Source of the DNA: Ischnura elegans
Lineage: Eukaryota > Arthropoda > Insecta > Odonata > Coenagrionidae
DNA length: 64,000 bases
Reading direction: 5' to 3'
Assembly: GCF_921293095.1 (NCBI RefSeq)
Contig: NC_060250.1
Location: 12,914,001-12,978,000 of the forward strand
Shown here one piece after another: positions 36,011 to 47,140 of this stretch (the stretch's first letter is position 1; the number at the start of each line of letters is the position of its first letter). The notes beneath the pieces were generated by a model. The model made no database searches. It saw only the letters and a list, made by a program, of their open reading frames with translations, and was not told the DNA's origin. Made by a program: the position numbers and the translations under genes.

Positions 36011-37800
36011 TTGATTTGAGTGAGTGATTCTTCGTCTTTGAAAGTGTATTATAATTGAATTTGCAGAACGCCATTTTGGGGTGAATGAGGGTGCGTGGCT
36101 TATTTTGCACCATAATCCTTGGTTTGGTGTATTTCATAAAGGTATTTTATTGTTACGAAATAATTTAACGAGGTGAAATGTAATGAATTTGATTTAGCAT
36201 GAATGATAGAATATGCGTTTGAGTATATGTGGCATGCATTGTGATTGGGTGTGAATGAGATAATGAATTTGAACGAATTTGTGAATGGTTGAATTATTGC
36301 TTGATTGTTTCGTAGAAATCTCTAGTAGCGTGGTGTAGAAAGTAGTGTAGTGCATGTCCCCCTCAAATCCAACTGCGTCCTCAACGTGGAGAGGGGGTGT
36401 AACAGCGGACAGTCATGTGTCACCGAGGTTATGATCGAGATATGTCCAAAACAGCCGCATTTTCTTCGGCGGATTTCAGGCTTATGTTTTTTCATAACAT
36501 AAGCGGGGTACTATGAGTTAATACAAATCGGGTTTATGCTTTTAAAATGTAAAACTGGTGAACTAGTTTCCACCCATGACTTTCCGCTGGCTAATGCAGT
36601 TGGTGACATATATGTCAACATGTTGGAATGTATATTTATTATATCGGTGTGTATAACTTTATTTCCATTTTTTCAACGATTTGTATTTGTTTGAACATAA
36701 AATTTGCAAATCTCCAGATAAAATCTCAAATTTATTGTTTGTTATTATCATCTGCAATAAATACTATTTTTTGGTTGTATACCACCATATTTTCAGCAAA
36801 ATTGCGCTTAGTAACGATATTTAAATTGAAGTGTCTTCTTAGGTCATGTGCTTACGTAAGAAATTAAAATTTAGAATAACCTGTTTATGTTCTGTGTGTC
36901 AAAAAAACATTTATATTCATTTTTCTATTTGAGTGTACTTAATTTAATACACAGTACTTACGATTTCATTTTTAAATAAAAATTGACACTTGACATTGAA
37001 AATTAAAATATTTATGTAGTTAATAAGCTAATTTGAGAAATAAATTTATTAAAATTTAATATTTCTATTATCTGTGTCTAAAAAAACCAATTCCTATGTT
37101 TTTGAAAAGATATTGACTGAAACCCCAATATTTTATCTTCGATGCCTTTTTAGTGCATGTTTAGTGCGAGAAATAAAAAAAATACTGTCTAATCCCGACG
37201 GAAACATGGTATTCTCATTTTTTCTGTTTATGGAAAGTGTGGGTCTTCGTGTTTCCAACAAAATAATACATTTTTGCTACATTAAGGAAATGGAAAATAT
37301 TCTTTTTTATTTTCCACCTTCAACAAAGATTAATCTGGTTAATACGTAGTTCCGCTAAATTTCAATGTTTTTATACTTTGAATGTATACTTTTTAAGTTA
37401 CTGTAAAAGTAGAAATGTAGAATTGCTTATTTTTAAATTCTGAGCCTACTAAAAGCAATTTAGTTCCTCATTCATATAGAGGTCATTTTGTAAATTTCAT
37501 TTAAATAAAGTTACTCACCTATTTAAGACTAAGTATCTGACAATTTCATGCCTACTATGGAAATAAAAAATGTAATTTAACTTTTTAATTTGTTTCTCTT
37601 AAGGTTCCAAATTACTGTATACTGTATTGTACTAAATGATTGTACCTTTCAATAACATTGAAGTATACGTCCATATTTAACTTGTAATTATTTATTTCTA
37701 TTATGTGCGCTTTCTGGATACTTACTATTCTCACTTTTCATTTTAATATACTTACTTCCGGCATGGAATTTAATGGGATGAGATGTTTTTATTATAAATA
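36011..37800. other. AT-rich stretch with a possible LTR-start motif
   Basis: At about 36388-36400 a purine tract (gtggagaggggg) is followed by tgtaacagcgg, which looks like a polypurine tract plus an LTR 5' end. No second LTR, primer-binding site or pol was found in the window, so no element is called. The rest is AT-rich. Confidence 0.3.
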
Positions 37801-37849
37801 AGTGCATGTAGTTTAGTTTCATAAGATAATGTTTTAGTGTGATTATTGC

Positions 37850-38570
37850 ATGCTGTTTAGTGTAAAAACCAACTTTTAATTGAGGGTTATGAGCTGATAT
37901 TTTTAGTGTGAATGATGGTATTACTTTTTTGGTGATGTGATAATGTTGCTTTACGTCACTGACGGTATATAATTTAGTATGATGAGTGCGTTGTGTAGTG
38001 TTAACATAAGAGTTATATGTAGTTAACTTTGATGAGCGTATGTAATTGTGATGTGAGCATGTTTTTTGTGTGAATGAGGTTTTGTAACATTATTCAGGCT
38101 TTACATTATGTGATTTGTATTTTTTTCCTATGTGTGGAGATTGAAAAAGATAATTATCACCCCCCTCCACCCACTCCCGAATCAAATTCCTGGTTACTCT
38201 CCTGGCATTAACCACTTAGTTCAAAACGCAACTCGGTCGCTAGGTTAGTGAGGTGATTATATTCTTCAATGTCACGGACGGTTTGTAATTCACTATAATG
38301 AGTGTGTTGCATAGTATTAACATACTATTGAGATGTAGTTAACTTTAATGAGCGTGTTTAATTATGATGGTAGCATGTTTTTTGTGCGAATGAGGTTTTG
38401 TAACATGATTTAGGCTTTATATTATGTGATTTATGATTTTCTTAGGTGTTAAGAGTGAAAAAAATAAAGAATTAACACCCCCTTCACTCACCCCAAATAA
38501 GATTTCTGGTTACGCGACTGGCATTAACGAAACGCTACTTGGTTGTTAGGTTAGTGATGTGATGTCTTCA
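37850..38570. repeat. Tandem duplication of about 310-bp unit
   Basis: Block 37950-38260 is repeated at 38265-38570. Both copies contain atgagtgYgttg, gtagttaactttRatgagcg, catgttttttgtg, tgaggttttgtaaca, then a C-rich patch and ctggcattaa. The upstream half resembles the 25-bp minisatellite, suggesting a common origin. Copies differ by roughly a fifth of positions by eye. Confidence 0.75.
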
Positions 38571-38585
38571 ATGTCAGTAAGTAGC

Positions 38586-38655
38586 GGCTGGTATTGGAAC
38601 AACCCCTTCCACACGCCCATTGAGGCGGCCTGCGGATAAATATGTGGATGTAAAA
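38586..38655 (+). repeat. CR1/L2-like LINE 3' tail
   Basis: ggctggtattggaacaaccc is followed by cacacgcccattgaggcggc and a diverged gtggatgta end. It is the same tail as at 26230-26304 with about 20 percent divergence. Confidence 0.65.
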
Positions 38656-39864
38656 TTATATTCTCGCCATCATTCAGATTGTATTCTCCTGTCATAGCTT
38701 GGCTGTTTTGATGCCTCAAATAGTAATTTGTTTTTATTCTGGGACCAAACTACTATCACACTTATTCTTTAGTATTTTTCAACATTACCCTTAATTATTC
38801 TCATCATGCACCTCACTTTTCCTGGAACCATTGGTGACTTAACTTCCTGGTCTCTCAAATAATCTTCTTTCGCGCCTTTCTTTTCCGTTCTACGTAGGTT
38901 TGAGTCACCGATTGAGTGTTTCGAAAGCATGTAATGTTTATGCAGGTAAAAATATTATCTTAATCATAGACTGAATACCTCCAATTTAATCTTTACATGT
39001 TAACAGGGCTGCTTCCTGCTTCTCAGACATACTTAACCACTGAAATGCAGTCATTCTGAATTTTGTATCCTATTGTAGAAGGAAAATTGTATCTATACGC
39101 GGATTTTTCCAGCCAGATACATTAAAATGAAGTATCAGTTGGCTGAGTACGAAAATGTGTCAGCCTTATGCTCGATTCAAGTATTTGGACCTACCATTTA
39201 ACACCAAATACTTTATTAATTGTGTCACCTAGTGAAACTATATATATATTAGGAACAAGGTCTTCTGTTTTCCTCTGCGTCATGAACTACTAACAAACTG
39301 TAAAATGACGACCAAAAGATGGTAATCCACGCTGAAATCACCCAACCTTATATCTATCGCTAGGATGACTGGCTGACAGACTAGCATACAACAAAACGAA
39401 TATTCATACATGGGTGGCATCGATAGGAAGGACGAATAACGGTGATATAATCATCATGGTCCACCGCAGCAGTCACTTTAATTCTTCAATCTTTCCCTAT
39501 AATATCTAAGCATTGGAAAATTTTTTCGATAGAATTTTCTTATTTTTCTCGAGTATTGTCACCTTGGCAGCTTCTCTAAGCGTAAAAACCCAGACTATCT
39601 CGTCGGTTCCCTAGAGTTTACTCTGCTTTCCAAATGACATGTTGTGTCCTGGGTTTACAGTGGCCGCCGTATAAGCCTCCCGTCAAATTCGCCGGCTTAG
39701 TGTAGAGGAAACCTTGAAAATGAAGATAAGCAGTGTGAATCATCCAAAAACTACTACAGGTGCACAGGAAACATTACCGACATGTTAAAATAGTCAGACT
39801 GGTAGCTGCCGGTATGACTCGAAGGCTATATGCTTGGGTTATATTAAGTTGCTACCTTTCAATT
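38656..39864. other. No recognised feature
   Basis: No gene, tRNA or element boundary supported. Confidence 0.5.
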
Positions 39865-40125
39865 TAGAGTACCTAACTTTCAAACATACTCGGATATCCT
39901 CATCCAAAAACCTCTCCATATTTCTATTTCCCGCAGAAAAGTAAATTAAGGGAGATATTTTTCCGGGTGGATAAGCGTAGGAATTCGTTTTACCCAGAGC
40001 AATGAAGGACTTTGATAAATGCCAGGCGGAGCTTAGTACGCAAATATCCTTTTTCTGGTGTCCGAACAGCCTCCGCCAGACGCCCATTGAGGTGGCTTGC
40101 GGGGCAGTATCTATATCTAGATTAA
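39865..40125 (+). mobile_element. CR1/L2-like LINE 3' fragment
   Basis: The plus strand covers the last part of the ORF, matching the end of the copy at 25.13-26.3 kb: a segment reading FYPRAMKDFDKC-like sequence parallels FPRTIKDLNKC there. The tail tggtgtccgaacagcctccg and cccattgaggtggcttgcgg follows. It is an older, diverged copy. The minus-strand 82-codon frame over it is a shadow. Confidence 0.7.
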
Positions 40126-40835
40126 CCTAAAAAAGACCGATTGTTTGTTTTATGCAACGCATAGGTACATTCTAATGACGTGCATGCCTGCGATAAGGCT
40201 TGATATCTTTGATTTGTTCATCGGGTTTCCAATGCAATATGCTGCTGTCAATCTTCAGCTAGTCACAATGAAGTTGAGGAATGTATCAGACTTACAGTCA
40301 CGTGAAAGGATCTGTATTACCTGGACCTCTAGATATCTTGTATTACGAAAGCGACGTTTTGCTGACTTTCAATGCACCTATGGGGGTTTCCATGGTGATT
40401 TTTTTCCTCTTGAGTACCTGTGGTGGCTTATTCTGTATCGGCCGTTGTTGCTGACAGAGTGCATCGCGGAACGGGTGACGTAGAGGTTAGCGATATATTA
40501 TGAAGCATTGTGGACGATTTAAATTCAGTCCGATGGGAAGGAATATCGAAGACTATAGTTTTGGTGAAAGGGACCACCCAGAAGAAGCACCATTAAATTC
40601 CATTGAAACTTGTTTTAAGTTCCCATATCGGTCGATTTTAAATCGGTTTTCCTTAATATCTGCATCGCGCCGGTGACTGCAGAGCAATACATTTATCAGG
40701 AGTGTCTGCACTAGAATGTTTTTCTTCGCGAGGAATAGAATTGATAATTTATGAATTTGTTTCATACATCATCTCGAATACAAATTTCGGTTTAGACCCC
40801 GTATAAGGGCTTATTTATTCACATATAAAAATATG
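40126..40835. other. No recognised gene
   Basis: A 112-codon plus frame (40145-40483) is long for this base composition but has no recognisable domain, no splice support and no homologue elsewhere in the window. Confidence 0.35.
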
Positions 40836-40879
40836 ACTTCGTTGACTTCCACAGATAAATTAGTGGAAGTCAATGAAGT
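40836..40879. repeat. Short inverted repeat (17-bp arms)
   Basis: acttcgttgacttccac (40836-40852) and gtggaagtcaatgaagt (40863-40879) pair with one G-T, leaving a 10-bp loop. Confidence 0.8.
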
Positions 40880-41006
40880 AGTCTTTTTGTTTGTGAATAT
40901 CCACTTCCACAAAGTTGAGCGTGATACCATTGAACGGCTTATATATTTGTGAAATTCGGATGACTCAACCAGTCAGCACTTCACTTACTTAATTATGTAA
41001 TTTTGA

Positions 41007-41180
41007 CGGACTCGGTGACGCCGGGGTAAAGTCCCCGACTCCTAACCTAGAGGCCGCGGGTTCGAATTCCGCCTGGGTGGTTCGACCACCATCCATGCCA
41101 TGGATGTATGTGATTGTCAAACAAGTTAATTGTAATAGAGGACAATCTAGTCCTAAATTCGCTTGTGAAACAAAGACATC
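41007..41180 (+). repeat. tRNA-derived SINE
   Basis: The tRNA-like head has ggactcggtgacgccggggt, taaagtccccgac and a perfect B box in gggttcgaattcc. The head matches the minus-strand SINE at 11.95-12.05 kb. The anticodon region is not tRNA-like, so it is not a functional tRNA. The plus-strand body runs to about 41180. Confidence 0.7.
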
Positions 41181-41189
41181 ATTATTACT

Positions 41190-41428
41190 CATGGTGAAAC
41201 AAAACCCAGTACTGTTCCACAAACTTTATTATTTGCTGTCATTATTTATTATGTTGCTATTATTATTTATGATTAGCTGTCAATTAGTTTCGACGTTTAT
41301 ACCGTCATTATCAATTATCAAGACTAACAGTTAACTATAATACCGATAATGACGGTATAATTGTCGAAACTAGTTTACAGCTAATAATAAATAGTTTGTG
41401 GAACAGTACTGGGTGTTGTTTCACCATG
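41190..41428. repeat. Foldback repeat (about 90-bp outer arms)
   Basis: The left end catggtgaaacaaaacccag and onward (tactgttccacaaac) is mirrored by gtttgtggaacagta...caccatg at the right. The inner parts (tcgacgtttataccgtcatt versus aatgacggtataattgtcga) also pair. The left arm carries an extra A/T-rich stretch of about 40 bp. It could form a long hairpin. Confidence 0.8.
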
Positions 41429-41527
41429 AACATTTCATCGTTCCACTAAGTAACGCCCAAATCAGTTGATTTTATAGACATTATTGTTATTGCGATGGTG
41501 GTTGGCGTAACATGGTGAAACTCCTTC

Positions 41528-41703
41528 ATGATGCACAAAGGTTAAGAAAACACTTAGCTGTTTCACAAAATAAAATATATTGCGACCGGTTTCGATACAG
41601 CGTATCATCATCTGGCCAGATGATGATACGCTGTATCGAAACCGGTTGCAATATATTTTATTTTGTGAAACAGCTAAGTATTTTCTTAACCTTTGTGCAT
41701 CAT
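41528..41703. repeat. 176-bp near-perfect palindrome without spacer
   Basis: The centre is ctgg|ccag at 41615/41616. The arms match outward through gatgatacgctgtatcgaaa, ccggttgcaatatattttat, ttgtgaaacagctaag and aacctttgtgcatcat, with only a few mismatches (gcgacc/ggttgc, acactt/aagtat). Such a spacerless palindrome is unusual because it is unstable; it implies recent or selected origin. Confidence 0.9.
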
Positions 41704-42715
41704 TATTGTTATTATCATTAAAAACAACGCGAGTGGCGAGTTTAGCGATCCCATCTCAATGCGCGGTGAGTGATAACACGCCTAGAAAACTGGATAATCC
41801 TCTGTTGTTGTATTTGTGGTTTTAATTATTTTTCCTTCTTATCTTGACCCCATTTAATTTATGGTAAAATAGTTCAGGGAGTATAGGTCAATGTATTTTA
41901 TGCAAAAAAGTTTCAGCCAACGTTTCTGTTTGTTTTAAACTATCATCAGGGCTTAGCTTTGTACATATTTATTGATATATCTCCGAGAACTCTTTTACCA
42001 TGAATTTGTGGTTTTGATATTTCGGCCGCAACCCTTCATTAGCAAATTGAACACCCCGGAGCGAATCTAGCTAATATGTGCAATCGCGTATCTTCGTAAT
42101 TTCGGATTCAACTTTCATCTCAACCATTCCTAACCTTGTTACAGTATTATCTATCATTTTAGTCGATCAGAATCAACTCTAGTCAAGAATTTTCAGAACG
42201 ACGCAAACGGTAGTTTTTCTTTTGTTATCTATGCACAATGGCAGAATAATAGAAGCCTAAACGGTATATTAACAATTGATATTTATCGGAAGGCCAAAAT
42301 ATGCCGCTTCGACCCGTGTCTACCATTCTAAAATGTACATTTTTCCAGGGATGGTTGTAATGGTAAATAAAATAGTATTCATCGCCAAGGAATTATTAAT
42401 AGTAATTGTGCACTGCATTGTGCCTTAAATGGATAAAATAATGAATGAAACAGTATGCTAGTTATGTATTTTTGTGAAAGTATCTTACGAGGTTACATAA
42501 AATTGAATTTTCTGTGGGTGTGGTCTGCCTGTTGGCCGAGACGAAAAAAGGATGTTGTATATGAAGGTTTTTCTAATGCTGAACGGGCAATTGTTGGATC
42601 TTGTGCTGTCGGTATGCTGATAGTCTTTGAAACACATTGGAGGAATTTAGTTGTGAACATTTCAGCTGATCTAAAAGAATCCGTAAAAAATATTAAGTAG
42701 CTTTGATAAATAATA
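41704..42715. other. No gene; one hammerhead-like motif
   Basis: At 41920-41950 the minus strand reads ctgatgatagtttaaaacaa then acagaaacgttgg, with CTGATGA and GAAA spaced as in a hammerhead-ribozyme core. Nothing else is recognised. The 81-codon plus frame at 42455-42700 is not recognisable. Confidence 0.35.
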
Positions 42716-42805
42716 GTAATTTATACACACTTCGGACGTAAATCCATGAAAAAATATTTGGCTAGGCCGGGATTCGAACCCGTATGTCCCAATTTTAAAA
42801 TCCAG
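42716..42805 (-). repeat. Partial tRNA-like SINE (B-box half)
   Basis: The minus strand holds acgggttcgaatcccggcct, a perfect B box with T-arm and part of an acceptor stem, but no A-box half. The sequence continues gccaaatattttttcatgg. It is probably a truncated SINE or tRNA pseudogene. Confidence 0.5.
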
Positions 42806-43650
42806 CCTGAGATTTACCTCAGGAGAAGATAGCTTTGTATTTTTTCGCGGAGAATTCCATCCTCGGTGTAAATAACTTTTCATCCGTGCCCGTGACAGCG
42901 TACGAACTAACTTGTTCTATACAGTGCTATGAATCAATAGTGAGCTCTTTTCAGTTTTGCAAGTGATTAATACATTTGTTTACCAGCTTTTTGGTATAAA
43001 TAAATTTCTTAAACGTTATTTTTTTAAGGTCGTGAGATAAAAACTTACATCGGAGAGAGACCTTAAAGTCTGCAATTTCTCAAGTTCTCCAAACCTAACG
43101 AGCAGAAATTGTATCAATTTATTATTCCCTTTTTTTGCCTCTGAAATAGTGCACGGTTAAAGACTGTTATTCTCATCCTAACTCTGACAGTGAAAGATAT
43201 CCGTTCATAATTTCACGGTATGTGCTTATCTGTTGCAGAATTCGTTGTGATTGCGGATGTGAGATTTTAATTGATATGAAATACACGCGATAATCTCCGA
43301 GGATATTTCTAACGAGCATTGTATTTTGCTTCATTGTTATAACTTCCACCGTTATCTCTTCCTTATTTTTTTCAATTTTATTCATGGGAGTGTGACTCAA
43401 TTTTATCTCTCTAAAATCTGAATGGAACATCCCCGTTCTGTATTAAATGCACGATAATCCAAAGTCTAATGAACACGCGAACTTAGTGTCACGAGTTACA
43501 TTCGTGATTGTTGACGTTAATTTTTTATTTTAGTCATAAATCGTTTTAAATCAGAGATGCAGCGACACCATTGGCTTCATCAGTATCATTAGCCTACAAT
43601 CGCCTTTTCATTGTGAAGTATTTCTTCTCTTTTACATCGTTTATAACTTT
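42806..43650. other. No recognised feature
   Basis: No supported gene or element boundary. Confidence 0.5.
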
Positions 43651-44110
43651 CACTATGTAACTCATTCGGAGTAACTCATAGGGCCGTCCCTTGTCCTTCT
43701 CCCCTTACACCTGTCCTTCTACGATTGTCTTCATCGGGTTATCATGATTGATATTTTGTTAAATGAATTTTCCCGCCTTCTCCATATGTTTTTCTTTTAT
43801 TTTCTCCCACTCTTCTATGCACTTCTCAATTGTTAACTCGGCCGATCCATTTTATTTTCATCTCTTCGTCAGCACCACATATCGATAGCTTCCACTCTTG
43901 ACTTCTCCTATCATCACCTGTCAACGTTCAAGCCTGGCTACCATACATAAACATGCTCCATGTGTAGTGACTGATGAATCGTTTCCTCGAATGTGTAGAA
44001 TCTGATGAATGAAACTTCTTCACTTGTTTTCCCAGTTGTAAGTTCATTCTCCTTTTTGTTATAGAATACCCTCCCTCCTATCCTGTACTCACAGACTAAC
44101 TATGACCTCC
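43651..44110 (-). mobile_element. RTE-type LINE 3' fragment (family A)
   Basis: tatgtaactcattcgg, gtccttctacgattgtcttc, ggccgatccattttattttc and caacgttcaagcctggctac occur in the same order as in the copies at 9.6-9.9 kb and 24.4-24.7 kb. On the minus strand they are the RT end and the basic tail. The frame is broken. Confidence 0.65.
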
Positions 44111-44313
44111 TTGTTTCTTATATCGTTGGTGACATTACCATTAGATCATAATATTTAAAAAAAACTTTAGTCAGATTTCTAAAAATAAAAAAGGCATTCC
44201 AAATGAATTATCGAAGGTTTTCCATGCTAATGTCTAACGAAAATGATGTGACGACGAGAGTGTAGTCATGCTTTCAGCTTTCATATTTTCTTTCTTCAAA
44301 CAATGCGTTGATG

Positions 44314-47136
44314 ACACTGGTAAACACGATTTTTGGCGCAAAAGGTTCATTAACCGATACTAATAGGGTTTTTCGCGCTGATTTCAAATATGTAAATAGT
44401 TTTTCTCCATCACCCTCAGTTTTCGTGTGATTCACCGAAACGTCCCGAAAATCCCGAAAAATTTGGTTTTATGCACCAATATACACTTCAAAGGACATAA
44501 CTTCCACCCTAGTTATCGTAAAGCAATGAAACAAAAACCAGCGCACTTGTCATACTATACGTGTGAATTGAGACTGCATTTCGTTCCATTATACATCGTC
44601 AGGGTTGGTACCCTGGGACCACAATGTCAAAAAATGCAATTTTGTTCCTGAAAAAGCGAACTTTCTGGACGGCCAGTGATATATATATTTATTTTTTAGT
44701 ATTGTCAATTTTATCGCTCGTATTGTATTGAGCAGGGTTGTGTCATGAGTAGTGGATCGGAGCGCGTGCTTAATAATCGCACACATTCCTACTGTAGTAG
44801 CGTTGTCAGTCATTGTTGACCACACTCGCTCGTCAGAATCACCGACATTTCAGTAGCAAGCGTAAGGTGACAGAGGACTTGAATAACCGGTACGAAGTGA
44901 AGTTGTTTTCTCCTTCTTCAGTGTGCGGTGCTGTGCCTGTGTTTTACGTGTGAGACAAGATGCCCAGGAAGTGCGTTAACCACCCCAACAACTTCTGTTA
45001 TATTTGTGGGGAGTTGACATTCAAGTCGCAACGTCGTTCTTTGACCCCTTTGGTGAAATATTGCTATGAATTATACTTCGGTTGTAAAGTGGGTGAGCAA
45101 GACAAGGACTAGGCACCACATATATGTTGTTCGACATGCGCGAAACGTCTCGCAGAGTGGGAAAAGAGATCGCAGCGTCACATGAACTTTGCTGTACACA
45201 TGGTTCGGCGTGAACCACGAAACCACTCATCAGACTGTTACTTCTGTGTAACAAAGATAAGTGGAATTACTGCAAAATCCAAGCATACAGTGAAGTACCC
45301 AGATTTGCCGTCTGCAATGAGGCCAGTTGCTCACAGCGAGGACTTACCCGTGCCAGCTCATCCACCACAACCACCACAACCACCACTTTGAACATGAGGA
45401 AGACACCCATGTTGAAGAGGTACAGCTGCGTGATCCTACGTTTACGGCAAGTTTATCTTCCAGTGAACCTCATCTCCTAACTTAGGGTGATTTAAACGAT
45501 CTTATTCGTGATTTTTCCTTGTCGAAACAACAGTCCAAACTGTTAGGTTCAAGACTAAGTGGCTGGAACTTATTGCATCATGACACAAAGGTTTGTTTCT
45601 ATCGCAATCGTCAAAGAGAGTTCCAAAATTTCTATTCTGAAGCAAATGGTCTGGTTTACTGCAACAACATTGAGAATGTGATGGATGAACTTGGCCATGA
45701 ACATAAAACGAGTGAATCGAGACTATTCATCGACTCGTCAAAAACGAGTTTGAAGGTTGTGCTGTTGCACAACGGGAACAAATTTCCCTCTGTGCCTGTA
45801 GCTTATGCTACTCACGTGAAAGAAACTTATGAAAACATGAAATTTCTTTTGGACACAATTCAATATGATATATACAAATGGATGGTGTGTTGCGAGTTAA
45901 AGGTTGTTGCCTTGTTAACTGGTCTCCAGGGAGGCTACACCAAATTTTGCTCCTTCCTATGTGAATGGGATAGCAGAGACAAGACACAACATTACCTCAG
46001 AAAGGAATGGCCACAGCGGCAATCACCAATTCCTGGACAGAAAAATATTGCGCATCCTCCTTTAGTCTCCTCAGATGCTATTATTCTTCCTCCTCTGCAC
46101 ATAAAGTTAGGGCTGGTCAAGAACTTTGTGAGGGCTATGGACAGAAATTCAGATGCATTTCGCCATTTGAAGGCACTATTTCCTCGGGTAAGTGACGCCA
46201 AAATCAAAGAGGGAATTTTCGTGGGACCCCAGATGAGAATTTTGATGGGTGACAAAATGTTCGAGGATGGGTTACACCCAGTGGAAAGAACAGCTTGGGG
46301 GGCACTGAAAAGTGTGATACGGAATTTTCTGGGGAATAATAAAGCAGGGAACTTCCGATGCATTGTGGAAGAAATGTTGCAATCGTACAAAGACATGGGG
46401 TGCAACATTTCGCTGAAAATTCATTTTTTGGACTCGCATCTGGACTTTTTTCCCGACAACCTTGGTGCCGCCAGTGACGAGCATGGTGAGCGGTTCCACC
46501 AAGATATAAGTGTTATGGAGAAGAGGTATCAGGGACAGTGGAATGCAAGAATGGTTTCTGATTACTGTTGGACACTGAAGAGAGATGTGAAAGATGCGAA
46601 ATACAGAAGGAAATCCATCTCCACAACATTTTAAGGTAAGATGATACTTTCTTACATGCTTGCATATTTCTATAAATATGGAAGCTTTTCTAAAACTGAG
46701 GGTGATGGAGAAAAACTAATTACTTATTTGAAATCAGCGCGGAGAACTCTATTAGGATCAGCAAATGAACCTCGTGCGCCAAAAATTGTGTTTACCAAAA
46801 TTGCATTTTTTGACATTGTGGTCCCCGGGTACCAACCCTGACGATGTATGATGGAACGAAATGTAGTCTCAATTCACGCGTACAGTATGACAAGTGCGCT
46901 GGTTTTTGTTTCATTGCTCTACGATAACTAGGGTGGAAGTTATGTCCTTTTAAGTGTATATTGGTGCATGAAACCAGATTTTTCGGGATTTTCGGAACGT
47001 TTCGGTGAATCACACGAAAACTAAGGGTGATGGAGAAAAACTATTTACATATTTGAAATCAGCGTGAAAAACCCTATAAAGATCGGTTAATAAACCTCTT
47101 GCGCCAGAAAATTTTTGTTTTTTTGTAAACCAGTGT
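44314..47136 (+). mobile_element. Complete 2.8-kb DNA transposon with about 340-bp TIRs and 4-bp TSD
   Basis: The ends are long inverted repeats (44314-44645 and 46797-47136), starting acactggtaaaca on the left and acactggtttaca on the right, about 90 percent alike inward. The tetramer gatg lies directly outside both ends (44310-44313, 47137-47140). Inside is one gene (44960-46634). Block 46696-46800 is a second, direct copy of the terminal 110 bp, so the right end is duplicated in tandem. Four-base duplications are known for Sola, Ginger and some Academ elements, but the protein does not let me choose one. Confidence 0.85.
44960..46634 (+). pseudogene. Transposon-encoded C-x2-C protein (putative transposase), broken
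   Basis: ATG 44960 opens MPRKCVNHPNNFCYICGELT, a region with paired cysteines (FCYIC, ICCSTC, DCYFC), likely zinc-binding and DNA-contacting. An in-frame TAG lies at 45110. The first frame ends in a Pro/Gln repeat at 45391; a +1 shift is needed to reach the second part, which meets a TAG near 45483 (likely former Gln codon) and is then open for 371 codons (45519-46634). The second part has LLGSRLSGWNLL, GGYTKFCSFLCEWDSR, LPPLHIKLGLVKNFV, KIKEGIFVGPQ, IHFLDSHLDFFPDNLGA, DEHGERFHQDI and YCWTLKRD. This combination is common in uncharacterised arthropod proteins; the candidate acidic residues (the D-S of FLDSHLDFF and DEHGERFHQD) could be catalytic, which is inference. Its place between TIRs supports a transposase. 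Confidence 0.85.
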
Positions 47137-47140
47137 GATG

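Noticed and set aside
36388..36410. Polypurine tract plus tgtaacag as the start of a 3' LTR
   Set aside because: No second copy of the putative LTR, no primer-binding site and no pol-like sequence in the window.
40145..40483. 112-codon plus-strand ORF as a gene
   Set aside because: No domain, no splice or homology support; plausible by chance over 64 kb.
45992..46408. 138-codon minus-strand ORF
   Set aside because: It is the antisense shadow of the transposon protein on the plus strand.
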